NCBI GenBank assembly: GCA_919901855.1
Contig: CAKKQC010000068.1
Coordinates: 1-41,869 of the forward strand
Length of the DNA stretch: 41,869 bases
Source of the DNA: a bacterium
GTDB lineage: Bacteria > Oederibacteriota > CAKKQC01
Reading direction: 5' to 3'
Made by a program: the position numbers and the translations under genes. The notes under the pieces are model-generated. The model saw only the letters and a program-made list of their open reading frames with translations. It made no database searches and was not told the DNA's origin. Positions 7,693-17,103 of the stretch are shown here, piece by piece. Position 1 is the stretch's first letter; every line of letters starts with the position of its first letter.

Positions 7693-8615
7693 GGATTCTG
7701 GTGACGGGGGGGGCGGGGTTCATCGGGTCACACGTGGCCGAGGCCTTCCTGGCGGCGGGACACGAGGTGACCGTCCTTGACTGGGAGGCGGACAAGAAGC
7801 GCTCGAACATCCCCGCAGGAGCCAAGGCCCACAATCTCGACATCAGGTCGCCCGAGGTGGCGCGGGTGTTCGAAGCGGGGCGCTTCGACGTCGTCAGCCA
7901 CCACGCCGCTCAGGTTTCGGTGTCCTACTCCGTCCGGGAAGCCGCCGAGGACGCCTCGATCAACCTTCTCGGGGTCCTGAACCTGCTTGAGCTCACGGTG
8001 AAGCACGGGGTGAAGAAGTTCCTCCATGCTTCCTCGGGAGGGACCGTTTACGGACCGACGGTCCATCTGCCCGCCGCCGAGGATCTGCCCTTCGACGCGA
8101 CGTCGCCGTACGGGGTTTCCAAGGTGGCGACCGAACTCTACCTGCGCGTGTACTCGATGCAGAGGGGGCTCAAGTTCACGGCCCTGCGGTATTCCAACGT
8201 CTACGGACCGCGGCAAGATGCACACGGGGAGGCGGGAGTGGTCGCCATCTTCACCGAGAAGATGTTGACCGGCGGGAAGCCCGTCATCTGCGGGGACGGC
8301 GAGTACATACGGGACTATGTCTATGTCGGCGACGTCGCGCGGGCGAGCGTGCTGGCGCTCGACAAGGGGGAAGGCGAGGGGATCAACATCGGGACGGGGG
8401 TGCGGACAAGCACGAATGCGCTCTTCCGGTGTCTCGCCGGGCTGGCCGGGTTCCGGGGGCCGGAGAGCCACGGCCCCGACCGGCCCGGGGACCTGCGAGA
8501 GAGCTACCTCGCGATCGCGAAGGCGAAGCGCGTACTCGGCTGGGAGCCGACGGTGAGGCTGGAAGAGGGTCTCGGGCTTACCGTCGATTGGTTCCGTCAG
8601 AAGGTCGGGGCGTAG
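7689..8615 (+). CDS. galE: NAD-dependent sugar-nucleotide epimerase (UDP-glucose 4-epimerase-like)
   Basis: A 308-residue extended short-chain dehydrogenase. GGAGFIGS (residues 7-14) is the NAD-binding Rossmann loop. The catalytic SPYGVSK carries Tyr141 and Lys145, with SSGGTVYG upstream and RYSNVYGPRQ after it, as in GalE-type enzymes. It probably interconverts UDP-glucose and UDP-galactose, which fits galT downstream. The start overlaps the preceding frame's stop, and GGAAGGGG precedes the ATG. It is slightly shorter than classical GalE, so another UDP-sugar specificity is possible. Confidence 0.82.
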   Translation: MRILVTGGAGFIGSHVAEAFLAAGHEVTVLDWEADKKRSNIPAGAKAHNLDIRSPEVARVFEAGRFDVVSHHAAQVSVSYSVREAAEDASINLLGVLNLLELTVKHGVKKFLHASSGGTVYGPTVHLPAAEDLPFDATSPYGVSKVATELYLRVYSMQRGLKFTALRYSNVYGPRQDAHGEAGVVAIFTEKMLTGGKPVICGDGEYIRDYVYVGDVARASVLALDKGEGEGINIGTGVRTSTNALFRCLAGLAGFRGPESHGPDRPGDLRESYLAIAKAKRVLGWEPTVRLEEGLGLTVDWFRQKVGA

Positions 8616-8666
8616 TGCATCTGCCGATGCTCGTTCGCGACGCGGGAGTTCGGAGTTATCGGGCCA

Positions 8667-9680
8667 ATGTCATCGGGTGACGTGCACGAGAAGAGGGGGA
8701 AGGACTGGAAGGGCCGCCTTCTTAGCTCAGGTCTGCCCTTGGAGCAAATGGTAGCCGAGGTCCTGGCAGACAGGAGGATGCTTCTCTGTGGGCCCTACTC
8801 CTACAGCCGTAAGACGGTAGCCGCTGAGCATCCCGAGCGATCCGTTGACATTCGCGCCAGCGCGCTACTCGCAGGTATACCTGGCATTGAGGGATGGATC
8901 GAAATGCTTGCGGAATGCAAGTATAGCAACCCGAATATAAGGTGGGTCTTCTCGCCCATCACGAGTTTCGAGGAGTCCTTCGCTAATACGTTTTGTTGTT
9001 TCGACCAGCTTTCCGGAGTAGACATTGACGAGCGAGAGCTTCTCGGTGCGGTCCGGGGTTGGCCTTGTTGTGGCAGGGGCGTCGCCGTCAGCGACGATTC
9101 GGAAGACGCGAGACAGATCGCCAGAGGTCTGGAGCAGGTGCGGTATGCTACCGCGAGTCTGCTGGGTTGGCATTTCGCAATTGCGCTGGAAGCGATCAAG
9201 GGCGACGGAAGTAGGGCGATCAAGGGCGACGGCGTAGTTGTGCTACTCCCGCTTCTTGTTACGAACGCGGAGTTGTGGGTGCTACGGCGTGGGGTTGATC
9301 TGGAGACATTCTACGGTGCCAGCGCTCTAGAGGAGGTCGCGGACAAAGCTAAGCTGATCGTCTGCTATGAGCAAGCTGGATCGGAGATGAGGGGCTACTG
9401 TAGGGAGCAGGTGGATTCGCTAAGATCGAACTACCCGAATGCAGACAACGAGATCGGAGAGATGGCAAGAAAGCTCGATCTCCTGCGCCGTCCGATCCAC
9501 ACATACTGGGGGTTCAGCTATTCTCTGCGGATGCTTCAAGAGATAATGGTGTATGCGACACAGAAGGTTCTCGTCGTGTCCCTCTCAGCACTCCCTTCCT
9601 GTGTGCCTGCGCTTCTGGACACTATCAATGATGCCGCGAAGCACGCGCATCGATATGGAGGGGAATCGGGTGAAGGTTGA
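8667..9680 (+). CDS. Unknown protein with PD-(D/E)XK nuclease-like motif, probably acquired
   Basis: A 337-residue soluble protein of no named family that I recognise. The N-terminal third has the order expected of the PD-(D/E)XK fold: a helix with Glu26 and Glu31, then SVDI (Asp61), then AECKY (Glu83-x-Lys85). That pattern suggests a restriction-like or Holliday-junction-like nuclease domain at about residues 20-130; the remainder is unassigned. Its codons are visibly richer in A/T than those of the flanking gal genes, with rare codons such as ATA and AGA, which suggests transfer. It sits between galE and galT on the same strand, splitting what would otherwise be a gal operon. The start is uncertain because no strong ribosome site is seen. 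A defence role is possible but unproven. Confidence 0.65.
   Translation: MSSGDVHEKRGKDWKGRLLSSGLPLEQMVAEVLADRRMLLCGPYSYSRKTVAAEHPERSVDIRASALLAGIPGIEGWIEMLAECKYSNPNIRWVFSPITSFEESFANTFCCFDQLSGVDIDERELLGAVRGWPCCGRGVAVSDDSEDARQIARGLEQVRYATASLLGWHFAIALEAIKGDGSRAIKGDGVVVLLPLLVTNAELWVLRRGVDLETFYGASALEEVADKAKLIVCYEQAGSEMRGYCREQVDSLRSNYPNADNEIGEMARKLDLLRRPIHTYWGFSYSLRMLQEIMVYATQKVLVVSLSALPSCVPALLDTINDAAKHAHRYGGESGEG
9192..9232 (+). repeat. In-frame 24-bp tandem duplication
   Basis: Two exact 17-bp copies (9192-9208 and 9216-9232) have a period of 24 bp. They encode AIKGDG twice, adding eight residues in frame. This looks like a recent slippage or duplication inside the acquired gene. Confidence 0.8.
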
Positions 9681-9690
9681 GATGAAACGG

Positions 9691-9750
9691 CGAGGACTCC
9701 ATGCGGTCATGCCCCCTCCGCTGGGGAGGGAACCACTTGTGTCCTCGTTT
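9691..9750 (+). terminator. Possible terminator after the acquired gene
   Basis: CGAGGAC (9691-9697) pairs with GTCCTCG (9741-9747), which is followed by TTT. An inner hairpin, CCCTCC/GGAGGG (9714-9719 and 9725-9730), lies within the loop. The loop is long and the T run short, so this is a weak call. The rest of the 109-bp gap before galT holds nothing else that I recognise. Confidence 0.35.
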
Positions 9751-9789
9751 GATCCCGATCCTCATGTGGCGAAGGCAGGGAGAGCCTAG

Positions 9790-10776
9790 GTGTCCGAATT
9801 ACGCTGGCATCCCCTGCTCGAGGAGTGGGTGGCCGTGGCCGCGCACCGGCAGGTCCGCCCGATCGCGCTCGGCGGCAAGGCCGACACGACGCCGTCATGC
9901 CCGTTTTGTCCCGGGGGCGCCGAAGGGCTGAACGGCCCCACCGAGTTCGTCGCCTTCGACAACAAGTTCCCGTCGTTCGGCGGGAGCGGCGGCCTGTCCG
10001 CCGCGCCGGCGGATGGCGAACTCTATCGCCGCAAGCGGGGGAAGGGCGTTTGCGAAGTCGTCCTCTACTCGCCCAAGCACGGTTCCACGCTGGCCGAGGA
10101 GTCGCGCGAGCACCTGTTCAAGCTCATCGAGGTCTGGACCGACCGGTACCGGGTGCTCGGGGCCCGCAGGGACGTCAAGTACGTCTACATCTTCGAGAAC
10201 AAGGGCGCGGTCATCGGGGTCACCCTCACGCACCCGCACGGCCAGGTCTACGCCTTCCCGTTCATTCCGCCCCGTGTCGAGCGGGAGCTCAAGGCCGAGG
10301 CCCGGTATCAGCGTCGGCACCATAGGTGCATGCTCTGCGACATGATGAAGACCGAAACCCGGCAGGGGCTCCGAATCGTCGCGGCGAACCGGGCGTTTGC
10401 CGCCTGGATTCCGTTCTTCGCCCGGTACCCCTACGAGGTCCACATCGTCTCCCGCCGGCACCTGGGACACCTGGGTGAAATGACGGCGGGCGAGCGCTGG
10501 GCGCTGGCCGGGATCCTGAAGACGATCCTGGCCAAGTACGACCACCTGTTCGGATTCTCCATGCCCTATATCATGCTCATGCACCAGACGCCGACGGACG
10601 GCCGCCGGCATCGCTCACACCACTTCCACATCGAGTTCTACCCGCCGCACCGAAGCCGGGACAAGATCAAGTTCCTGGCCGGTTGCGAGTCCGGCGCGGG
10701 GACCTTCATCAATGACACCATCGTGGAGGAGAAGGCGGCCGAGCTCCGCCGGACTCCTCCGCGTGTGAGTCGCTGA
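9790..10776 (+). CDS. galT: Galactose-1-phosphate uridylyltransferase
   Basis: A HIT-superfamily enzyme of 328 residues that exchanges UMP between UDP-glucose and galactose 1-phosphate in the Leloir pathway. CPFC near residue 37 and other ligands bind the structural metal. FENKGAVIGVTLTHPHGQ holds the active-site HPHGQ (residues 148-152), with His150 the uridylylated nucleophile. The C-terminal half has SHHFHIEFYPP, typical of GalT. The GTG start has GGGAGAG upstream. With the epimerase before it, it completes much of the Leloir pathway, although galactokinase is not in the window. Confidence 0.9.
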   Translation: MSELRWHPLLEEWVAVAAHRQVRPIALGGKADTTPSCPFCPGGAEGLNGPTEFVAFDNKFPSFGGSGGLSAAPADGELYRRKRGKGVCEVVLYSPKHGSTLAEESREHLFKLIEVWTDRYRVLGARRDVKYVYIFENKGAVIGVTLTHPHGQVYAFPFIPPRVERELKAEARYQRRHHRCMLCDMMKTETRQGLRIVAANRAFAAWIPFFARYPYEVHIVSRRHLGHLGEMTAGERWALAGILKTILAKYDHLFGFSMPYIMLMHQTPTDGRRHRSHHFHIEFYPPHRSRDKIKFLAGCESGAGTFINDTIVEEKAAELRRTPPRVSR

Positions 10777-10787
10777 TCCACCAGCCC

Positions 10788-12314
10788 ATGTCGACCGTCG
10801 CGGGAACCCGGCTCGCCCGCGCCATGGGGGTCCACGCGGACAAGGTGCAGGCCTTTGCGAAGGGCCATCCCGGACTCGTGCTCGCGGGCGGCGTGGTCCG
10901 GGACGCGCTCATGGGACGTCTGGTCAAGGACATCGATTTCGCGGTCGAGAAGGGTTCCGCGCGGGGCGCGGGCAAGGCCTTCGCGGACGCTGCCGGGGGC
11001 GCGCTCGTCATGCTTGGACAGGACCGGCTGGCCAGGGTCGTGCTGGGGGACGCAACAGTCGACTTCACCCCCCTGCGAGCGAAGACCCTGGAGGAGGACC
11101 TGCGGTTGAGGGACTTCACCGTCAATGCGATGGCCGTGCGGATGCCGTGGGGGCGCCGGGCCGGGATCGTGGACCCCACCGGCGGGGTGGCAGACCTGGA
11201 GGCGAAGCGCCTTCGCATATGCGGCCCGCGGTCGTTCCGGGACGATCCGGTCCGGCTGTGGCGGGCCCATCGGCAGGCGGTCCAGCTCGGGCTGAGGGTT
11301 CATCCGGGGACCGCCCGCCTGATGAGCCGGGAGGCGAGGCTGGCGGGGAAGTGTTCGGCCGAGCGGCTGCGGGACGAGCTCTTCAAGCTGTTCGAAGGAT
11401 ACCGCCCCGCCGCCGTCCTGCGCGCGGCCGCGCGATCGGGGGTGCTGGAGGCGACCTTCCCCGTATTCCGTGCCATGCGCAATGTCCGCGTGCCCGGCGG
11501 GAAAGGTACGATCCGGGTCCTCGACCATACGCTCGAGGCGCTCGAGCACCTGGAGGATTCGCTGCGGCGCCTCCGGGCCCTCTATCCGAAGGACGCCTCC
11601 GAGATGGCGGCGCACCTGGCCGAGGAGCCGGTGACGGGGCGCTCCCGGAAGGCCCTGCTGGGGCTGGCCATGGCTTTGCACGACACAGCGAAGCCGAAGA
11701 CGATCCGGCTCACTCCCAAGGGGGACGTGCACTTCTACGAGCACGAGCATCTGGGCGCCCGGCTGGCGGCCGGGATCCTCAGGGACCGGCTCCGGGTCTC
11801 GGAACGCGAGATCGGCATCGTCGCACACGTCATCCACCTGCACCTGCGGCCCGGGTACCTGGCCGGGGCGGGGGCCGTGACGGACAAGGCCGCGTACCGG
11901 ATGATCCGGGACGCGGGGGATGAGCTCTTCGAGCTCGTCCTCCACGCGGAGGCGGACCGGAAGGCCACCCACCACGGCCGGATGCGCACTGCCAGGGGCC
12001 AGCGGGGGGTGGTACTCCGGATCTTGGCGTTTCGCCGGGACCTCCGGGCGCGTGTGCCCGCCGTGCGGCTTGTCTCGGGCCATGATCTCATGCGCGAGCT
12101 GGCCCTTGAGCCCGGCCCCCTGATCGGGGACCTGCTGCGCGGGGTGGACGAGGCCGTGGCGCTGGGCAAGGCACGCACCCGGGATGAGGCTCTCGCCGTC
12201 GCCCGGGGCCTGCTCCCGGGCCTTCGGAAGGCCTCAGCAGCCCCTCGCACGCACGCCGAAGACTCCCTGCCCGCCCGCCACCTTCGGCGACGCTCCGTCT
12301 GCGGAGCGCCTTGA
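10788..12314 (+). CDS. cca: CCA tRNA nucleotidyltransferase / poly(A) polymerase family with HD domain
   Basis: A 508-residue class II nucleotidyltransferase that adds CCA to tRNA 3' ends (poly(A) polymerase is the alternative). AGGVVRDALMGRLVKDIDF carries the GGxVRD box and the catalytic DxD (Asp48, Asp50). LRDFTVNAMA and RDDPVRLWRAHRQA are the next family motifs, and an HD phosphohydrolase domain follows (HDTAKPKT, near residue 300). Both tRNA genes and the tmRNA gene here lack an encoded CCA, so such an enzyme is needed. The last 20 or so residues are encoded by repeat copy B, and the stop overlaps the -35 box of the rplM promoter. Confidence 0.88.
   Translation: MSTVAGTRLARAMGVHADKVQAFAKGHPGLVLAGGVVRDALMGRLVKDIDFAVEKGSARGAGKAFADAAGGALVMLGQDRLARVVLGDATVDFTPLRAKTLEEDLRLRDFTVNAMAVRMPWGRRAGIVDPTGGVADLEAKRLRICGPRSFRDDPVRLWRAHRQAVQLGLRVHPGTARLMSREARLAGKCSAERLRDELFKLFEGYRPAAVLRAAARSGVLEATFPVFRAMRNVRVPGGKGTIRVLDHTLEALEHLEDSLRRLRALYPKDASEMAAHLAEEPVTGRSRKALLGLAMALHDTAKPKTIRLTPKGDVHFYEHEHLGARLAAGILRDRLRVSEREIGIVAHVIHLHLRPGYLAGAGAVTDKAAYRMIRDAGDELFELVLHAEADRKATHHGRMRTARGQRGVVLRILAFRRDLRARVPAVRLVSGHDLMRELALEPGPLIGDLLRGVDEAVALGKARTRDEALAVARGLLPGLRKASAAPRTHAEDSLPARHLRRRSVCGAP
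12254..12308 (-). repeat. Two-hairpin palindromic repeat, copy B (55 bp)
   Basis: Read on the minus strand: CGCTCCG, loop CAGA, CGGAGCG (perfect 7-bp stem), a single T, then CGCCGAAG, a 20-nt loop, and CTTCGGCG. The design matches copies A, C and D, including the C(A/G)GA loop and T linker. It forms the 3' coding end of cca and reaches to within 2 bp of the rplM -35 box. Confidence 0.75.
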
Positions 12315-12340
12315 CCGTGGGGCATGTGGGATGCTAGACT
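12311..12340 (+). promoter_or_regulatory. Promoter of rplM-rpsI-metK-ahcY
   Basis: TTGACC (12311-12316) and TAGACT (12335-12340) are 18 bp apart, with TGC before the -10 (extended -10). The predicted start near 12347 leaves a leader of only about ten bases before the rplM ATG, and no clear Shine-Dalgarno. Confidence 0.7.
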
Positions 12341-12356
12341 CAATGTCTTCCGATAG

Positions 12357-12803
12357 ATGAGCAGGCAGACCACTTATCTCAAGGTCGGCGAGGCGCAGAA
12401 GCGCTGGGTCGTTGTGGACGCGGAGGGCCAGGTCCTCGGGCGCCTGGCGACCCACGTTGCCACCTTGCTGCGCGGCAAGAACCGGGCGAAGTACACGCCG
12501 CATGTGAACGCGGGCGACGTCGTCATCGTCGTGAACGCGGACAAGATCCGGCTCACGGGCGACAAGCTCAACCAGAAGTTCCTCAAGCATTACACCGGGT
12601 ATCCCGGCGGGCTGAAGGAAGTGCCGTACTCGAAGGTCATGGCGCTCCATCCCGAGAAGGCCCTGCGCCGGGCGGTGTGGGGCATGGTGCCGCACGGCCG
12701 CATGGGGCGCGCGGTCCTGCGCAGCCTCAAGATCTATGTCGGACCTGATCATCCCCACGTGGCGCAACAGCCGGTGCGGGACGAGGGAGCGAAGAAATCA
12801 TGA
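12357..12803 (+). CDS. rplM: 50S ribosomal protein L13 (uL13)
   Basis: A 148-residue large-subunit protein. RWVVVDAEGQVLGRLAT, VNAGDVVIVVNADKI and MALHPEKALRRAVWGMVP are the characteristic L13 blocks. It starts the classic rplM-rpsI pair and overlaps rpsI by ATGA. The ATG at 12357 is followed at once by conserved sequence; the leader is very short and lacks an obvious ribosome site. Confidence 0.97.
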   Translation: MSRQTTYLKVGEAQKRWVVVDAEGQVLGRLATHVATLLRGKNRAKYTPHVNAGDVVIVVNADKIRLTGDKLNQKFLKHYTGYPGGLKEVPYSKVMALHPEKALRRAVWGMVPHGRMGRAVLRSLKIYVGPDHPHVAQQPVRDEGAKKS

Positions 12804-13369
12804 CGGAAGAGAACGAGACCGTTATTCCGGCGGCCACCCCCGAGACTCCAGCGGTCGAGACGGCTGCTGCTGTCGTAAGCGGCGCTGCGCCAGCCGTCGA
12901 GCAGCCGACGCTGCCGGAGACGCCCATCGAGGAAGTGAAGCTCCCGGCCGCGGCCGCGATTCCCGCCACCGGGCGGCGTGAGGGTGACCGGGCGTTCGGC
13001 GTGGGCCGGCGCAAGACCGCGGTGGCCCGCGCGATGATGGTTCCGGGCACGGGGAAGTTCCTGATCAAGGGCCGCGATTCCTCCGAGTACCTGCGGCGTC
13101 CCAAGCTCATCGACGAGATCCAGCAACCCTTCGTCCTGACGGGAACCGTCAAGCGGTTCGACGTGACGGTCGCCGTATCCGGGGGAAGCCTGGCGGGCCA
13201 GGCCGGAGCGATCCGTCTGGCGTGCGCGCGGGCCCTCTCGGCCTGGCAGCCGGAGTTCCGTGCGCCCCTCTCGACCAACGGCCTGCTCACGCGGGACCCG
13301 CGCATGGTCGAGCGGAAGAAGTACGGCATCCGTGGCGCCCGCCGGCGCCCGCAGTGGACGAAGCGATAA
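12800..13369 (+). CDS. rpsI: 30S ribosomal protein S9 (uS9) with long N-terminal extension
   Basis: A small-subunit protein that contacts P-site tRNA through its basic C-terminal tail. The S9 core begins near residue 65 (FGVGRRKTAVARA) and runs to the end, GARRRPQWTKR. Before it lies an acidic, Ala/Pro/Glu/Val-rich segment of about 60 residues that most bacterial S9 proteins (about 130 residues) lack. The coupled ATGA start at 12800 fits translation of the extension; a later start would leave a gap after rplM. Confidence 0.95.
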   Translation: MTEENETVIPAATPETPAVETAAAVVSGAAPAVEQPTLPETPIEEVKLPAAAAIPATGRREGDRAFGVGRRKTAVARAMMVPGTGKFLIKGRDSSEYLRRPKLIDEIQQPFVLTGTVKRFDVTVAVSGGSLAGQAGAIRLACARALSAWQPEFRAPLSTNGLLTRDPRMVERKKYGIRGARRRPQWTKR

Positions 13370-13396
13370 CCGCACGAAGGAGGCCTTGAACCCACC

Positions 13397-14542
13397 ATGA
13401 GCGAGCGCAGCCTTTTCACGTCCGAATCCGTAACCGAAGGGCATCCCGACAAGGTCTGCGACCAGATCTCGGACGCCGTCCTCGACGAGGTCCTGCGCCA
13501 GGATCCCACGGGCCGCGTGGCCTGCGAGACCCTCGTGACCACCGGCGTCGTCGCCGTGGCCGGCGAGCTGACAACCAAGGCCTACGTCGACGTGCCCCGG
13601 CTGGTCCGTAGAGTCGTGAAACGCATCGGGTACACGGATGCGGCCATGGGCTTCGACTACGAGACCTGCGGCGTCGTGACCGCGATCCAGAGCCAGTCGC
13701 CGGACATCGCGATGGGCGTGGATCGCGGCGGAGCGGGGGATCAGGGCATGATGTTCGGCTACGCGGTGCGCGAGACCGACGAGCTGATGCCCATGCCGAT
13801 CATGCTGGCGCACAAGCTCGTCCGCCGCCTCTCCCAGGCGCGGAACCGGCGCGAGCTGACGTGGCTCCGCCCCGACGGGAAGTCGCAGGTCAGCGTCGAA
13901 TACGCCGACGGCAAGCCCGTCCGGGTGGACACCGTCGTGGTCTCTACCCAACACGATCCCGAGCCGTCCCACAAGAAGATCTCCGAAGGCGTGATCGAGA
14001 AGATCATCAAGCGCGTCGTTCCGAAGTCCATGATCGACAAGAAGACGCGTTTCCTCGTGAACCCGACCGGCATGTTCGTGGTCGGTGGTCCGCACGGCGA
14101 CACGGGGGTCACCGGGCGCAAGATCATCGTGGACACCTACGGGGGCGCGGGCCGGCACGGCGGCGGCGCGTTCTCCGGCAAGGACCCGAGCAAGGTGGAC
14201 CGGTCGGCATCCTATGCCGCGCGCTACGTGGCGAAGAACGTCGTCGCGGCCGGCCTGGCCGACCGGTTCGAGGTCCAGATCGCGTACGCCATCGGCGTCG
14301 CGGAGCCGGTCTCGATCTCGGTCGAGTGCTACGGCACGGAGCGCGTGCCCGCGTCGCTGATCCTCTCGCTGATCCGCAAGCACTTCGATCTCACGCCGCT
14401 CGGGATCATCCGGCATCTCAAGCTCCGCCGGCCGATCTTCGAGGCGACGGCCGCGTTCGGCCACTTCGGCCGGACGGAGCCCGCGTTCACATGGGAGAAG
14501 ACCGACATGGCGGCCGCGCTCAGGCGCGGCGCCGGAGTCTGA
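13397..14542 (+). CDS. metK: S-adenosylmethionine synthetase
   Basis: Makes S-adenosylmethionine from methionine and ATP in the cytoplasm. The 381-residue length is standard. [20 protein letters not shown] holds the ATP-binding GHPDK motif, [12 protein letters not shown] the second signature, and [18 protein letters not shown] the glycine-rich P-loop-like motif. AAGGAGG precedes the ATG with a longer than usual spacing. It lies two bases before ahcY, placing AdoMet synthesis and product removal in one operon. Confidence 0.97.
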   Translation: MSERSLFTSESVTEGHPDKVCDQISDAVLDEVLRQDPTGRVACETLVTTGVVAVAGELTTKAYVDVPRLVRRVVKRIGYTDAAMGFDYETCGVVTAIQSQSPDIAMGVDRGGAGDQGMMFGYAVRETDELMPMPIMLAHKLVRRLSQARNRRELTWLRPDGKSQVSVEYADGKPVRVDTVVVSTQHDPEPSHKKISEGVIEKIIKRVVPKSMIDKKTRFLVNPTGMFVVGGPHGDTGVTGRKIIVDTYGGAGRHGGGAFSGKDPSKVDRSASYAARYVAKNVVAAGLADRFEVQIAYAIGVAEPVSISVECYGTERVPASLILSLIRKHFDLTPLGIIRHLKLRRPIFEATAAFGHFGRTEPAFTWEKTDMAAALRRGAGV

Positions 14543-14544
14543 CG

Positions 14545-15804
<1,260 letters not shown>

Positions 15805-15831
15805 CGGCGGACAAGCCTCCAGGCCCGTTCG

Positions 15832-15861
15832 TTGACGGTCGAAGAGGCCGGATGCTAGAGT
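15832..15861 (+). promoter_or_regulatory. Promoter of the beta-barrel protein / pheS transcript
   Basis: TTGACG (15832-15837) and TAGAGT (15856-15861) are 18 bp apart, with TGC preceding the -10. The predicted leader of about 43 bases contains GAAGGAGG before the ATG at 15911. Confidence 0.65.
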
Positions 15862-15910
15862 AAGGCCAGTCGTGCCATTTCGACAGCCATTCCCGAAGGA
15901 GGCCGCCCAT

Positions 15911-17083
15911 ATGAAACGCGCGTTACTGGCAACCCTCGTTCTTTGTATGCTCGTCGCGGAGTCGCGAGTCCTCGCGGCCGAGCCGATCGCGCGTGGCGCG
16001 GCCATAGGGAGCGCCTACGGCACCCTGGCCGGCGGCGCGGAGGGCCTCTGGTGGAACCCGGCCGTGCTCGGGAGCCCGATCCTGGGCTCGGCGGCGCTTG
16101 GGCTGACCCTGCAGGGAGGCAACAACGCACTCACGCTCAACCAGTTGCGCGGCATCGTCCAGGACGACGCCACGGCGAAGGCGGAGGCGGTCACCGCGAT
16201 CGAGAAGAAGGGGCGCTGGGATACCCGCGTCGAGGCGGTCGGCGGGGCGGCGGTGTCCGTCATGGGGTTCTCGGTCGGGGTCGCGCCGCGGATCATCGTC
16301 GAGGCGCTGAACGTGAGCCCGCTGCTGGCGAAGGTCGCGCTCCTGGGGAATGTCACACTGCAGCCGAACTCGCACTACGACGTGACAGGCGAGAACCTGC
16401 GGGCGGTCTACAACGAGATCGCGATCGGCTATGCGCATGACCTGCCGATCCCGGTGCCCGGGCTTTCGCTGTCGGGCGGCCTGGCGATCAAGTACTACCA
16501 GGGGTCGGACTTCGAGCGCTGGAAGACGGACCAGCACATCGATACCGGCGCGACGGCCTCCGGGTCCATCGCGAGTTCCACTCATGAGACGGCCACGCAG
16601 GGAACGGGGTACGGCGTGGATCTGGGACTGCGCGGCACCGTGGCCGGCATCGTGAAGTGCGCGATCGTCGTCAAGAACATCGGTGGCGCCATCACGTGGA
16701 CGGGCAAGACGGAATCCTCGAACCTGAATGCGGCCAAGACCGCGTTCGTGACGACGACCACGCTGGGTGACATCAAGGAGAAGCTGCCGACGCAGGTGAC
16801 GGTCGGCGCGTCCGCCTCGATTCCCGTCGTCGGCACCGCCGTTGCGGCGGCTTTGGATGTTCGCACGAACCCCTCCGAGACGCGTGCCAAGGTCGGACTG
16901 GAGCAGAGCATCGCGATCCTGGCTCTCCGGGTGGGCTACGTGACCGCCGCGGGACCGGAACCCGGCATGCTCACGTTCGGGGTCGGGCTGGGCGCGCTGG
17001 TCGCCCGCCTGGACGTCGCCGCCGGGGTTTCGGCCGGCAACAAGGGCGGGATGCTGGGAGCGTCCGGCACCGTGTCCTTCTAG
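15911..17083 (+). CDS. Outer-membrane beta-barrel protein (TraF/PorV-like)
   Basis: A 390-residue protein with a cleavable signal peptide (MKRALLATLVLCMLVAESRVLAA). It then has alternating amphipathic strands and ends in Phe, as expected for a barrel inserted by BAM. The mature N-terminus ARGAAIGSAYGTLAGGAEGLWWNPAVL resembles the Gly/Ala-Trp-Asn-Pro-Ala-x-L start seen in TraF/PorV/FadL-like outer-membrane proteins. I chose ATG 15911 because GAAGGAGG lies just before it. Cargo or partner is unknown. It has its own promoter and is followed by pheS 20 bp later. Confidence 0.7.
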   Translation: MKRALLATLVLCMLVAESRVLAAEPIARGAAIGSAYGTLAGGAEGLWWNPAVLGSPILGSAALGLTLQGGNNALTLNQLRGIVQDDATAKAEAVTAIEKKGRWDTRVEAVGGAAVSVMGFSVGVAPRIIVEALNVSPLLAKVALLGNVTLQPNSHYDVTGENLRAVYNEIAIGYAHDLPIPVPGLSLSGGLAIKYYQGSDFERWKTDQHIDTGATASGSIASSTHETATQGTGYGVDLGLRGTVAGIVKCAIVVKNIGGAITWTGKTESSNLNAAKTAFVTTTTLGDIKEKLPTQVTVGASASIPVVGTAVAAALDVRTNPSETRAKVGLEQSIAILALRVGYVTAAGPEPGMLTFGVGLGALVARLDVAAGVSAGNKGGMLGASGTVSF

Positions 17084-17103
17084 AGGTTTAGAAAGGGCTG
17101 CGG

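Noticed and set aside
12749-14464. 571-codon open frame on the minus strand
   Set aside because: It lies opposite rplM/rpsI/metK, which are unmistakable; long antisense frames are common in high-GC DNA.
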